A stretch of 64,000 nt of DNA from Aurantimonas manganoxydans SI85-9A1 (GTDB lineage: Bacteria > Pseudomonadota > Alphaproteobacteria > Rhizobiales > Rhizobiaceae), in NCBI RefSeq assembly GCF_000153465.1, contig NZ_CH672387.1, forward strand, positions 1,806,046 through 1,870,045. Direction: 5' to 3'. The position numbers were made by a program, and so were the translations under genes. Position 1 is the stretch's first letter; every line of letters starts with the position of its first letter. The notes under the pieces were generated by a model. The model ran no database searches, was not told where the DNA came from, and was given only the letters and a program-made list of their open reading frames with translations. Of the stretch, positions 39,357 to 47,575 are shown one piece after another.

Positions 39357-39662
39357 ATGGTTGCGAGAATCTATCGTCCGACCCGTACCGCCATGCAGTC
39401 GGGCAAGGCGAAGACGCGCGATTGGATGCTGGTCTACGAACCCGAGCAGCCCAAGCGCGTCGAGCCCCTGATGGGCTATACCTCGTCCGGCGACATGCTC
39501 TCCCAGCTCAGACTCTCCTTCGAGACCCGCGAGCAGGCCGTCGAATACGCCGAGCGCAACGACATCCCGTACCGGGTCGAGGAGCCGAAGGAAACGCGGC
39601 GCCCGAAGATCGCCTATGCGGACAATTTCCGCTATGACCGGCGCCAGCCCTGGACGCACTGA
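39357..39662 (+). CDS. NDUFS4-like complex I accessory subunit
   Basis: A 101-residue protein of the ETC complex I subunit family (NDUFS4/18 kDa), found in alphaproteobacteria and mitochondria. It has RIYRPTRTAMQSGKAKTRDWML, the central GYTSSGDMLSQLRLSFETREQAVEYAERND, and the terminal RPKIAYADNFRYDRRQPWTH. In mitochondria this subunit stabilises the NADH-dehydrogenase module of complex I. The gene is isolated from the nuo operon, between two tRNA genes. The ATG at 39357 begins the family homology; longer in-frame starts are doubtful. Confidence 0.92.
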   Translation: MVARIYRPTRTAMQSGKAKTRDWMLVYEPEQPKRVEPLMGYTSSGDMLSQLRLSFETREQAVEYAERNDIPYRVEEPKETRRPKIAYADNFRYDRRQPWTH

Positions 39663-39697
39663 CGGTCGACCGTCTGTTCCGGTGCCAGGCCGCCTAC

Positions 39698-39773
39698 GGC
39701 CCCGTAGCTCAGAGGATAGAGCACCGGCCTTCTAAGCCGATGGTCGCAGGTTCGAATCCTGCCGGGGTCGCCA
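39698..39773 (+). tRNA. tRNA-Arg (TCT)
   Basis: A 76-base tRNA with encoded CCA. Acceptor GGCCCCG pairs with CGGGGTC (one G-U). The anticodon loop CTTCTAA gives anticodon TCT, and the T arm is CAGG-TTCGAAT-CCTG. A lower-GC sulfotransferase gene begins about 210 bases downstream, consistent with insertion next to a tRNA, although I see no repeated tRNA end beyond it. Confidence 0.96.
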
Positions 39774-39983
39774 GCCGGTTCTCGATCGGGGCATGCGCCC
39801 AAAAGCGACGCGGGCCGCGCGTTCATGGTCGTTTTTTCACAATACCCTGAGCTCGGTCTAAACTAGGCGTTCTGCAACGGGCCGCAGATCCGCGCTCCGA
39901 ATGGCGGCGCAGTGTGCTGCAGCGCCGGGCAACGGAACAGGACGCCAGCCGTTGCAACAATCAGTCGACCGCGAGCAACTTTG

Positions 39984-41036
39984 ATGAACAACGAGTCTCT
40001 TCCCGGTTCCGAAAGCGATCAGAGCGGCGTCAACGACGGGGCGAGCGATGTCGACGCGCTGGCGCGCGAGCGCGTTGCGCTGCGGCGCGAACGTGACGGC
40101 TACAAGAACGCGTATGAGGAACTCAGCGCGGAGGTCGGAACGCTGCGGTCCGAGCGGGATGGCTACAAGGGTGCCTACGAACAGCTCGCCTCCGAAGTCG
40201 GAATGCTACGATCGGAGCGCGACGGGTACAAGGGCGCTTATGAGCAAGTGGAGCCGCGGTTCAACTACCTTCGTATGGTTGCGGGACCGGTAACTCGTGA
40301 GGAGGTCGCCCCTACGCTGGTTGGGAAGCCAAGCATCTTCATCGTGACGCTCCCTAAGAGCGGGACGGTGTATATTGCACACACGCTACGCCAGTCGCTT
40401 GAGTATGATTTCACATCTGTGATGGTCACTCCAACCTTCCCAAAGAACATTGTCTGGGAATCGATGGCGGTTGATTTCGTCAAAGGTGGAATGGTTTCGG
40501 CATCCCATATGGCACCTGACGCAATCAACCTCGCCGCTTTGAAAGATGCCGGGATTAGGAAAGCGGTGTTGCATTTCCGAGATCCCAGAGCCGCTCTCGC
40601 AAGTTGGTTTCATTTCCGAACGGCTTATGGCCAGTTCCCCTCGGAAAGAGAACGTCTTAGCCGCGTCGCCGTGGAGTTGCCCGAGTCGTTCCTTGCGCTT
40701 TCGAAACCGGAGCAGATGGATCACTTCATCGAGTCATTCTACCGTCCATGTATCGATTGGATGGTGGGTTGGCTCGATGTCATCGATCGAGACCCGGAAT
40801 TCGAAGTGCTTCTGAAGACACACGACGACCTGAAAGGACAGGAGACCGCGTATCTCCAGTCAATTCTAGATTTCTACGAAATCGACGCTTCGTCGAAGCT
40901 GGTCGAAAAATCGGAAGCGACCCACTTTCGCAAAGGCGACAGCACCAGTTGGAAGGCGGATGTGACCGAGGCACAAGCCAAACGGCTGGCAGATATGATC
41001 CCCGAAGTTCTACGGCTGCGCTTCGGCTGGAACTAG
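39984..41036 (+). CDS. Sulfotransferase domain protein with N-terminal coiled-coil repeats
   Basis: A 350-residue protein. Residues 33-89 are three near-identical 21-residue repeats (LRSERDGYKGAYEQLASEVGM type) predicted to form a coiled coil. From about residue 118 a sulfotransferase fold begins, with the 5'-phosphosulfate loop VTLPKSGTVY (121-130) and the 3'-phosphate motif LHFRDPRAALASW (196-208). It should transfer sulfate from PAPS to an unknown acceptor, perhaps a surface polysaccharide. There is no signal peptide. The catalytic half is clearly less GC-rich than its neighbours (about 50% in 40381-40440) and lies after tRNA-Arg, suggesting acquisition. The stop is 10 bases from the convergent APS kinase, which makes PAPS. 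Confidence 0.87.
   Translation: MNNESLPGSESDQSGVNDGASDVDALARERVALRRERDGYKNAYEELSAEVGTLRSERDGYKGAYEQLASEVGMLRSERDGYKGAYEQVEPRFNYLRMVAGPVTREEVAPTLVGKPSIFIVTLPKSGTVYIAHTLRQSLEYDFTSVMVTPTFPKNIVWESMAVDFVKGGMVSASHMAPDAINLAALKDAGIRKAVLHFRDPRAALASWFHFRTAYGQFPSERERLSRVAVELPESFLALSKPEQMDHFIESFYRPCIDWMVGWLDVIDRDPEFEVLLKTHDDLKGQETAYLQSILDFYEIDASSKLVEKSEATHFRKGDSTSWKADVTEAQAKRLADMIPEVLRLRFGWN
40080..40250 (+). repeat. Tandem 63-base repeats in the sulfotransferase gene
   Basis: Two full units and one shorter copy (40080-40142, 40143-40205, 40206-40250) encode the 21-residue coiled-coil repeat beginning LRSERDGYKGAYEQ. The DNA copies are nearly identical (CGGGATGGCTACAAGG against CGCGACGGGTACAAGG), implying recent expansion and possible copy-number change. 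Confidence 0.85.
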
Positions 41037-41046
41037 GGAAACATCA

Positions 41047-41673
41047 TCACGACATCGGCTCGAAATACTGGCCGCGACAGAGATAGCGCATGATCTGGTT
41101 GGCCAGAACGTCCGGTTCCTGTGTTCCCGCCTCCAGCCGGATTTCCGCCTGCTCGGGTGCCTCATAGGGGCTGTCGATGCCGGTGAAGTCCTTGATCAGC
41201 CCGGCGCGGGCGCGCTTGTAGAGGCCTTTCGGGTCCCGCTGCTCGGCGATCTCCAGCGGGGTGTCGACGAAGACCTCGATGAATTCGCCATCCTCGAACA
41301 GGCTGCGCGCCATCCTGCGGTCCGACCGATAGGGCGAGATGAAGGAGGCGAGCACGATCAGGCCGGCATCGACGAACAGGCGTGCCGCCTCCGCCACGCG
41401 GCGAATGTTCTCGACACGATCGGCTTCGGAGAAGCCCAGGTCGCGGTTGAGGCCGTGGCGCAGATTGTCGCCGTCGAGAAGATAGGTGTGCCGGCCGCGC
41501 GCAAAGAGGCTCTTCTCCACCAGATTGGCGATCGTCGACTTGCCGGCGCCTGAGAGCCCCGTGAACCAGATCACCGCCGGCTTTTGCCCCATGGCGGTCG
41601 CACGGCGCTGCTTGTCGAGATCGAAGGTCTGCCATCGCACATTCGGCGCATGGGAGCGTTCGGTTTCGGCCAT
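41047..41673 (-). CDS. cysC: Adenylyl-sulfate kinase
   Basis: Phosphorylates adenosine 5'-phosphosulfate (APS) to PAPS, the sulfate donor of sulfotransferases. The 208-residue protein has the P-loop GLSGAGKST (39-47), [23 protein letters not shown], the substrate-binding [11 protein letters not shown], and [25 protein letters not shown]. It is a stand-alone CysC, not fused to CysN as in NodQ. It converges on the neighbouring sulfotransferase gene with a 10-base gap. No sulfate-activation genes (cysD, cysN) are adjacent. The ATG at 41673 lies about 30 residues before the P-loop strand, as in other CysC proteins. Confidence 0.95.
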   Translation of the reverse strand: MAETERSHAPNVRWQTFDLDKQRRATAMGQKPAVIWFTGLSGAGKSTIANLVEKSLFARGRHTYLLDGDNLRHGLNRDLGFSEADRVENIRRVAEAARLFVDAGLIVLASFISPYRSDRRMARSLFEDGEFIEVFVDTPLEIAEQRDPKGLYKRARAGLIKDFTGIDSPYEAPEQAEIRLEAGTQEPDVLANQIMRYLCRGQYFEPMS

Positions 41674-42042
41674 GTCGGCACCATCAATGTCGGCAGGCCG
41701 TGACCCGCAGGAAGGGCGATGCAGAGCGCGCACCCCGCAGGGCCGGCTCTTTCCGTTCGCCGGGCAATGCCCGGTTTCGGACGCGTCGTCGTGGCATCAT
41801 CGAGTGCCGGATGGTTGCTGTCCGGTCAAGGAAATGCAGGACGCCCATGGCCCGTGCAGCGGCGTTTGCCCGCGCCTCGGGACGGTTTTCGCGCGGGTTG
41901 CGGCGGGAAGGGCACAGCCGCAAAGCGGATCCGGGCGTAGGATTGTTTTCGCACCTTTCACACTCCAGCCACCAACAATCTTCATCGGCTAGTGAGGCGG
42001 GTGTGGGCATCATCGACAGGCAGACACGCTTGGAGGCAGACG
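41674..42042. other. Intergenic region between divergent cysC and a small ORF
   Basis: A 369-base gap that must hold the cysC promoter. Overlapping ORFs on both strands (up to 212 codons) are Arg/Gly-rich and I regard them as artefacts. I see no repeats or RNA genes. TTGGAGGCAGACG at the right end is a ribosome binding site for the 67-residue ORF. Confidence 0.4.
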
Positions 42043-42246
42043 ATGTTACAGGCACGCTCGACGATCCTGGTGGATCATTGCAAGGCGGCCATGGCGGGCG
42101 ACTTTCGCCATCCGGCCAGTGTGATGAACATGCTGGGGATCGACTACGAATACGCGCAGGACGATCCGCGCGTGGACGTTCGCGTCTTCCATGGATGCAC
42201 GAACGTCCCGCGGGGACTGCCGTCCTACGTCCGCGCCATCGGCTGA
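42043..42246 (+). CDS. Small hypothetical protein (67 aa)
   Basis: A 67-residue protein I do not recognise. It begins MLQARSTILVDHCKAAMAG, with DFRHPASVMNMLGIDYEYAQ in the middle and a basic end, VPRGLPSYVRAIG. It has no membrane segment and two cysteines. TTGGAGG with six bases before the ATG is a near-perfect ribosome binding site, and the composition (His, Met, Tyr, Cys and Asp present) is unlike the Arg/Pro-rich shadows around it, so I think it is real. It lies alone, converging on metC. Confidence 0.6.
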   Translation: MLQARSTILVDHCKAAMAGDFRHPASVMNMLGIDYEYAQDDPRVDVRVFHGCTNVPRGLPSYVRAIG

Positions 42247-42288
42247 GCCGCGCCGCGGCCAGCCCGCAGGCCCGGGTTTCAGCCAGGC

Positions 42289-42318
42289 GGCCCCGCATCG
42301 GCATCGCGACGCGGGGCC
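42289..42318. terminator. GC stem-loop between convergent genes
   Basis: GGCCCCGC pairs with GCGGGGCC around a 14-base loop, between the small ORF and the metC stop. No T tract follows on either strand, so it may be only a weak terminator or a 3' mRNA stabiliser. Confidence 0.3.
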
Positions 42319-42325
42319 CTGACGA

Positions 42326-43510
42326 TCAGCGGCCGTGAACGGCGGCGAAGCCCGCTTCCATGTCCGCCTGCAGATCGACCACATCCTCGAGCCCGATCTG
42401 CAACCGGATCAGGCTGCCCGCGGCCGGTCCCTTCGCGATGGTCCGGTCGCCCAGCGACGCCGGCACGGCGAGACTTTCGTGTCCGCCCCAGGAATAGCCC
42501 AGGCCGAAGACGCGCAGCGCGTCGAGAAAGCGCTCGGCCGCATCCGCATCCCCGTCGAGAACAAAGCCGAACAGGCCGCTCGCGCCGCTGAACTGACGCT
42601 GCCACAGGGCATGGTCGGGGAAGGATGGCAGGGCCGGGTGCAGCACGTCGAGGACGTCGTCGCGACCCTCCAGCCATTGCGCCAGCGCCAGGGCGGACGC
42701 CTGGTGCCGCTCCAGCCGCACGCCCATGGTCTTCAGGCCGCGCAGGACGAGATAGGTATCGTCGGGCGCGCCGTTGACGCCGAGCTGCATCTGCGTGTCG
42801 CGCAACTGGGCAAGGGTCGCCGCGTTCGCCGACACGCTGCCCATCATCAGGTCGGAATGGCCGCCCGGATATTTGGTCAGCGCATGGATCGACAGATCGA
42901 CGCCATGCTCGAGCGGCCGGAAGAACAGCGGCGTCGCCCAGGTGTTGTCCAGCATCGTCACGGCGCCGCCGGCATGGGCCGCGTCGCAGACCGCAGCCAC
43001 GTCCATGATCTCGAAGGTGTTGGAGCCGGGCGCCTCGAGGAAGACGACCTTCGTCTCCGGCCGCATCAGCCCGGCGATGTCCGCGCCGATATGCGGATCG
43101 TAATATTCGACGTCGACGCCCATGCGCCGCAGCGTGCCGTCGCAGAAGCGGCGGGTGGGGAAATAGACCGAATCGACCACCAGGCAGTGATCGCCGGCGG
43201 ACAGGAACGCCAGCAGCGGCACGGTGACGGCGGCGAGCCCCGACGGCACGAGGATCGTGCCTGCGGCGCCCTCGAGTTCGCTCAGTGCATCTTCGAGGAC
43301 CTTGGTCGTGGGGGTTCCGGACAGGGCGTAGCTGAACGGTGCCTTGGCCCGGTTCTTCAACTCCCTGGCGGTCGGAAACAGCACGGTGGAGCCGTGCACG
43401 ACGGCCGGATTGACGAAACCATGCTGCGTGGACGGGTCGAACGGGCCGTGCGCGAGTTGCGTATTCATCCCCAGACGCGTGTCACCGGGCTGCGTGGATC
43501 GAGTGCTCAA
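42326..43510 (-). CDS. metC: Cystathionine beta-lyase
   Basis: A 394-residue PLP enzyme of the Cys/Met metabolism family, cleaving cystathionine to homocysteine, pyruvate and ammonia. The PLP lysine lies in LSIHALTKYPGGHSDLMMG. FSYALSGTPTTKVLEDALSELEGAAG, VVDSVYFPTRRFCDGTL and SWGGHESLAVPA also match MetC. Members of this family often act on several cysteine derivatives. The start is a TTG at 43510 with AGGAAG nine bases upstream; the ATG at 43468 has no ribosome binding site. It is divergent from the aap operon across 215 bases, which may hold shared control. Confidence 0.9.
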   Translation of the reverse strand: MSTRSTQPGDTRLGMNTQLAHGPFDPSTQHGFVNPAVVHGSTVLFPTARELKNRAKAPFSYALSGTPTTKVLEDALSELEGAAGTILVPSGLAAVTVPLLAFLSAGDHCLVVDSVYFPTRRFCDGTLRRMGVDVEYYDPHIGADIAGLMRPETKVVFLEAPGSNTFEIMDVAAVCDAAHAGGAVTMLDNTWATPLFFRPLEHGVDLSIHALTKYPGGHSDLMMGSVSANAATLAQLRDTQMQLGVNGAPDDTYLVLRGLKTMGVRLERHQASALALAQWLEGRDDVLDVLHPALPSFPDHALWQRQFSGASGLFGFVLDGDADAAERFLDALRVFGLGYSWGGHESLAVPASLGDRTIAKGPAAGSLIRLQIGLEDVVDLQADMEAGFAAVHGR

Positions 43511-43725
43511 TTGTTGGGCTTCCTGATTGTTTGCGAGACGTGGATTGCCGTAATCGTCAAAATCGGCGGGAGAAAAGCGTCACATGCTTGACCTGCACAA
43601 ATTTATGACATGAGATCAAGCCGCCTCGTGAAGATGCGTTTGCGATGCGGCTGCGGCTGTATGTGTGCGTCTCTCAACGATAAAGAAAAGCATGAACTGA
43701 AATCCATGCCTGGAAAGGTTTCCTG

Positions 43726-44745
43726 ATGAAATTGAGACTTTTGACTGCCGTGCTGGGTCTGACCGTCGCCGGAGTGGCCGTCAGCGGTGCGTCCGCCCAG
43801 ACGCTGCAAACGGTCAAGGATCGCGGCGTCCTGCGCTGCGGTGTCAACACCGGTCTGCCGGGCTTCGCCTCGCAGAACGATCAGGGTGCCTGGCAGGGTC
43901 TCGACATCGACTACTGCAAGGCAATCGCCGCCGCCGTGTTCGGCGACCCGTCCAAGGTCGAATACTCGCCGCTGTCGGCCGTTCAGCGCTTCCCGGCGCT
44001 GCAGAACAACGAAGTCGACGTTCTGGCCCGCAACACCACCTGGACGATGGACCGCGACACCACGCTGGGCCTGACCTTCGCCGGCGTGAACTACTATGAC
44101 GGCCAGGGCTTCATGGTGAAGAAGGACCTCGGCGTGAACTCCGCGCTCGAACTGTCCGGCGCGACGGTCTGCGTGCAGAGCGGCACGACCACCGAGCTGA
44201 ACCTGGCGGATTATTTCCGCACCAACAACATGGAATACAACCCGGTCGTCATCGAATCCCAGTCGGACGTGAACTCGGCCTATGACAGCGGTCGCTGCGA
44301 CGTGCTGACCACCGATGCCTCGGGTCTGGCGGCCTCGCGCCTCGAGATGGGCAATGCCGACGAGCACACCATCCTGCCGGAGATCATCTCCAAGGAGCCG
44401 CTCGGACCTGCCGTGCGCCAAGGCGACACCGAATGGTTCAACGTCGTCAAGTGGACGCACAACGCGCTGCTGAACGCCGAAGAGCTGGGCGTCACCCAGG
44501 AGAACGTCGAAGACATGAAGACCTCGGAGAATCCCGAGATCCGGCGTCTGCTCGGCGAAGACAAGAACTTCGGCGAGTCCATCGGCCTGTCGCAGGACTG
44601 GGCCGTGAACATCATCAAGGCCGTCGGCAATTACGGCGAGATCTTCGAGCGCAACATCGGTGTCGATACGCCGCTGGAAATCGCTCGTGGCCAGAACGCC
44701 CTGTGGACCAAGGGCGGCCTGCAGTACGGCATGCCGATCCGCTGA
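43726..44745 (+). CDS. aapJ: General L-amino acid ABC transporter, substrate-binding protein AapJ
   Basis: A 339-residue periplasmic binding protein of SBP family 3. The signal peptide is MKLRLLTAVLGLTVAGVAVSG with cleavage near ASAQ. QTVKDRGVLRCGVNTGLPGFA, the segment VEYSPLSAVQRFPALQNNEVDVLARNTTWTMDRD (positions about 85-115) and GATVCVQSGTTTELNLADYF match AapJ of Rhizobium. It feeds a broad range of L-amino acids to AapQM. GGAAAGG before the ATG is a good ribosome binding site. A strong stem-loop sits after the stop, in the gap before aapQ. Confidence 0.95.
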   Translation: MKLRLLTAVLGLTVAGVAVSGASAQTLQTVKDRGVLRCGVNTGLPGFASQNDQGAWQGLDIDYCKAIAAAVFGDPSKVEYSPLSAVQRFPALQNNEVDVLARNTTWTMDRDTTLGLTFAGVNYYDGQGFMVKKDLGVNSALELSGATVCVQSGTTTELNLADYFRTNNMEYNPVVIESQSDVNSAYDSGRCDVLTTDASGLAASRLEMGNADEHTILPEIISKEPLGPAVRQGDTEWFNVVKWTHNALLNAEELGVTQENVEDMKTSENPEIRRLLGEDKNFGESIGLSQDWAVNIIKAVGNYGEIFERNIGVDTPLEIARGQNALWTKGGLQYGMPIR

Positions 44746-44757
44746 GCTGATCAAGCC

Positions 44758-44786
44758 GGGCCGGGCGCGTCTGTCGCGTCCGGCCC
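44758..44786 (+). promoter_or_regulatory. Stem-loop in the aapJ-aapQ gap
   Basis: A twelve-pair GC-rich stem (GGGCCGGGCGCG with CGCGTCCGGCCC, one G-U pair) and a five-base loop, 13 bases after the aapJ stop and without a T tract. Such hairpins after binding-protein genes commonly protect the upstream mRNA and lower expression of downstream permeases; that role is inferred here. Confidence 0.6.
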
Positions 44787-44856
44787 GCCCGGCATGGCCC
44801 GTTTGCCCCTTGCGGCCGCCGGGGATCGTCAACTTCCGCAACGCCCGGGAGCGTAG

Positions 44857-46047
44857 ATGACCGTCGAAACCCATTCCGTGCCGCGTCAGGGCGGCGGGGC
44901 CAGTTTCCTGAACAATCCAACGGTCCGCAGCATCGTCATCCAGGTCGCCCTGGTGGTCGGTCTCGCGCTTTTCACGTGGTGGATCGTCGACAACACGGCG
45001 CGGAACCTCGCAGCCGCCAATATCGCGTCCGGCTTCGGCTTCCTCGCCGAGCGGGCGGGCTTCGACATCGCCATTACGCCCTTCACCTATTCGAGCAACG
45101 CCACCTATGGGCACGCGATCCTCATCGGGATCGCGAACACGCTGGTCGTGGCGATCAGCGGCATCATCCTGGCGACCATCGTCGGCTTTCTCGTCGGCAT
45201 CGGGCGCCTGTCGCGCAATTTCCTCGTCCGCTCGATCTCGACCGTCTATGTCGAGACCTTCCGCAACATTCCGCCGCTGCTGGTCATCCTCTTCTGGTAC
45301 TTCGGCGTGCTGTCGGTTCTGAGCGGGCCGCGCGGCATCGACGAGAGCCCGGTCGGCGTCTACCTGACCAATCGCGGCCTGCAGATCCCGGCCATCCTGT
45401 TCGAGCCGGTCGCCTGGGCCACGCTTGCGGCCCTTGCCGTGGGAACCGCCGCCACAATCCTCTACGCGCGGCGCAGCAAGAAGCATCAGATGGCCACCGG
45501 CGAGCGCCGGCCGGTGCTGTGGCCGGCCATCGGCATGATCGTCGGCCTGCCGCTGCTGGTCTTCGTCGCCACCGGTATCCCGGCGACGCTGGAGTTTCCC
45601 ACCGCGACGCGCTTCAACCTCGCCGGCGGCATCCAGATACGACCTGAATTCATCGCCCTGTGGCTGGCCCTGTCGATCTACACCGCGGCCTTCGTGGCGG
45701 AGATCGTGCGCGCCGGCATCCTGTCCGTCTCGAAGGGACAGACCGAGGCCGCCTCGGCGCTCGGACTGACGCGCGGCAAGCTGCTGCGGCTGGTCGTCGT
45801 GCCCCAGGCGTTCCGGGTGATCATTCCGCCCCTGACCAGCCAGTATCTCAACCTGACCAAGAACTCGTCCCTCGGACTGGCGATCGGCTATCCCGAACTC
45901 GTCGCCGTCGGCTCGACCGTCCTGAACCAGTCCGGCCAGTCGATCGAGGTCGTGGTGATCTGGATGACGGTGTATCTCGGCCTCTCCATTACGGTGTCGC
46001 TCATCATGAACTGGTTCAACGCCAAAATGGCGCTCGTCGAGCGATGA
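44857..46047 (+). CDS. aapQ: General L-amino acid ABC transporter, permease AapQ
   Basis: A 396-residue inner-membrane permease. A long N-terminal helical region includes SIVIQVALVVGLALFTWWIV. The HisM-type core has ILIGIANTLVVAISGIILATIVGF and VETFRNIPPLLVILFWYFGVL, and the ATPase-contact EAA loop EAASALGLTRGKLLRLVVVPQAFRVIIPP (about 305-335). Heterodimer partner of AapM. It lies 111 bases after aapJ and 17 before aapM. CGGGAG before the ATG supports the start. Confidence 0.95.
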   Translation: MTVETHSVPRQGGGASFLNNPTVRSIVIQVALVVGLALFTWWIVDNTARNLAAANIASGFGFLAERAGFDIAITPFTYSSNATYGHAILIGIANTLVVAISGIILATIVGFLVGIGRLSRNFLVRSISTVYVETFRNIPPLLVILFWYFGVLSVLSGPRGIDESPVGVYLTNRGLQIPAILFEPVAWATLAALAVGTAATILYARRSKKHQMATGERRPVLWPAIGMIVGLPLLVFVATGIPATLEFPTATRFNLAGGIQIRPEFIALWLALSIYTAAFVAEIVRAGILSVSKGQTEAASALGLTRGKLLRLVVVPQAFRVIIPPLTSQYLNLTKNSSLGLAIGYPELVAVGSTVLNQSGQSIEVVVIWMTVYLGLSITVSLIMNWFNAKMALVER

Positions 46048-46064
46048 TCGGGGGCGAATAGATC

Positions 46065-47564
46065 ATGGAAGAACAAGTCGCCCGTTTCGTTTCCACCGAG
46101 GAAAAGCTGCCGCTGCCGCCCCCGCCCAGCGAGGTCGGGTTCATCGGCAATGTCCGCCGCAACCTCTTCGCGACGCCGCTCGACAGCGTCCTCAGCGTGA
46201 TCGCCGGCGCATTCATCGTCTGGGCCGCGATGAACATCTTCAACTGGGCGTGGCTCGATGCTGTCTTCACCGGCAGCGATCGCACCGCGTGCCTCGTCGA
46301 GGATGGCGGCCATGGCGGCGCCTGCTGGGCCTTCGTCAGCGCCAAATTCGGCCAGTTCATGTACGGCGTCTATCCGTTCGGCGAACGCTGGCGCATCGAC
46401 GTCACGGTGGTGCTTCTGGCGCTGCTGGTGGCCGGCCTCGCGATCCCGCGGATGCCCCACAAGCGCCTGAATGCGATCCTGCTGTTCGCGGTGTTCCCGT
46501 TCGTGGCGCTGGTGCTCCTGACCGGCGGCGAGTTCCGCTTCGCCGGCGGCACGGTGGCGCTGGTCTTCCTGGTTGCGGCCGTCGCCACGCTGAGCAGCGT
46601 CCTGGCCAAGCCCGACGTCGACATCTCGCAGAGGCCGGTCAAGATCGCCGCCGGTTTCGCCGGTCTGGCGCTCCTGCTGTTGCTGGTTTCGGCAGCGGTG
46701 GATGCGGATCTGTTCCGCTTCCTCGGCTACCGGTTCTCGATCCTCTCGGTCGCCGCATTCGTCGCGTCGCTGGCGGCGATCGCGCTCGCGGTCTGGGCCG
46801 GCTTCCATGCCGGGTCCGAGGGGGCGGGCGTCTTCGGGCTGCTGGTTCCGACCCTCGCGGCGCTGGCCTTCATCGTGCTGATGACCGGCGACTTCGGGCT
46901 CCGGCCGGTTCCCACCAATTTGTGGGGCGGCCTGATGGTGACCCTGGTCGTGGCGGTCAGCGGTATCGCAGCGTCGCTGCCGCTGGGTATCCTGCTGGCG
47001 CTCGGCCGGCGGTCGTCGATGCCGGCGGTGCGCCTGTTCTGCATCGTGTTCATCGAGTTCTGGCGTGGTGTGCCGCTGATCACCGTGCTGTTCATGGCAA
47101 ACTTCATGCTGCCGCTGTTCCTGCCGGAGGGCGTGACGTTCAACCAGCTCCTGCGGGCGCTGGTCGGCGTGGCGCTGTTTTCGGCCGCCTACATGGCCGA
47201 GGTCATCCGCGGCGGCCTGCAGGCGATTCCGAAGGGGCAGTATGAGGGCGCCGACGCCATGGCGCTCACCTATTGGCAGAAGATGCGGATGATCATCCTG
47301 CCGCAGGCGCTGACGCTGGTGATCCCGGGGATCGTCAACACCTTCATCGGGCTCTTCAAGGACACCAGCCTCGTCTACATCATCGGCCTGGCCGACCTTC
47401 TGGGCACGGTCCGGCGCGGCTTCAACGATCCCGACTGGATCACCCCCACCACACCAGCGACCGGCCTGGTCTTCGCCGCGTTCATCTACTGGCTGTTCTG
47501 CTTCTCCATGTCGCGCTACTCGATCTACACCGAGCGGCGACTGGATACCGGACACAAAAGCTGA
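46065..47564 (+). CDS. aapM: General L-amino acid ABC transporter, permease AapM (enlarged)
   Basis: The second permease of the Aap transporter. The N-terminal region ([20 protein letters not shown]) and C-terminal core ([53 protein letters not shown]-like [23 protein letters not shown]) are typical. At 499 residues it is about 115 longer than the usual 384. The extra block lies between LTGGEF (about 153) and TGDFGL (about 274) and has about four more hydrophobic helices ([63 protein letters not shown]). The frame is uninterrupted, so this looks like a real insertion or variant subfamily. Confidence 0.92.
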   Translation: MEEQVARFVSTEEKLPLPPPPSEVGFIGNVRRNLFATPLDSVLSVIAGAFIVWAAMNIFNWAWLDAVFTGSDRTACLVEDGGHGGACWAFVSAKFGQFMYGVYPFGERWRIDVTVVLLALLVAGLAIPRMPHKRLNAILLFAVFPFVALVLLTGGEFRFAGGTVALVFLVAAVATLSSVLAKPDVDISQRPVKIAAGFAGLALLLLLVSAAVDADLFRFLGYRFSILSVAAFVASLAAIALAVWAGFHAGSEGAGVFGLLVPTLAALAFIVLMTGDFGLRPVPTNLWGGLMVTLVVAVSGIAASLPLGILLALGRRSSMPAVRLFCIVFIEFWRGVPLITVLFMANFMLPLFLPEGVTFNQLLRALVGVALFSAAYMAEVIRGGLQAIPKGQYEGADAMALTYWQKMRMIILPQALTLVIPGIVNTFIGLFKDTSLVYIIGLADLLGTVRRGFNDPDWITPTTPATGLVFAAFIYWLFCFSMSRYSIYTERRLDTGHKS

Positions 47565-47575
47565 AGGAATCTCCC

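Noticed and set aside
39698-41036. Integrated genomic island with attL/attR at tRNA-Arg
   Set aside because: I found no duplicated tRNA-Arg 3' end downstream and no integrase, so only the base composition supports acquisition.
41700-42338. 212-codon plus-strand ORF upstream of metC
   Set aside because: Arg/Ser/Gly-rich, overlaps the better-supported 67-residue ORF and the metC end; no known motif.
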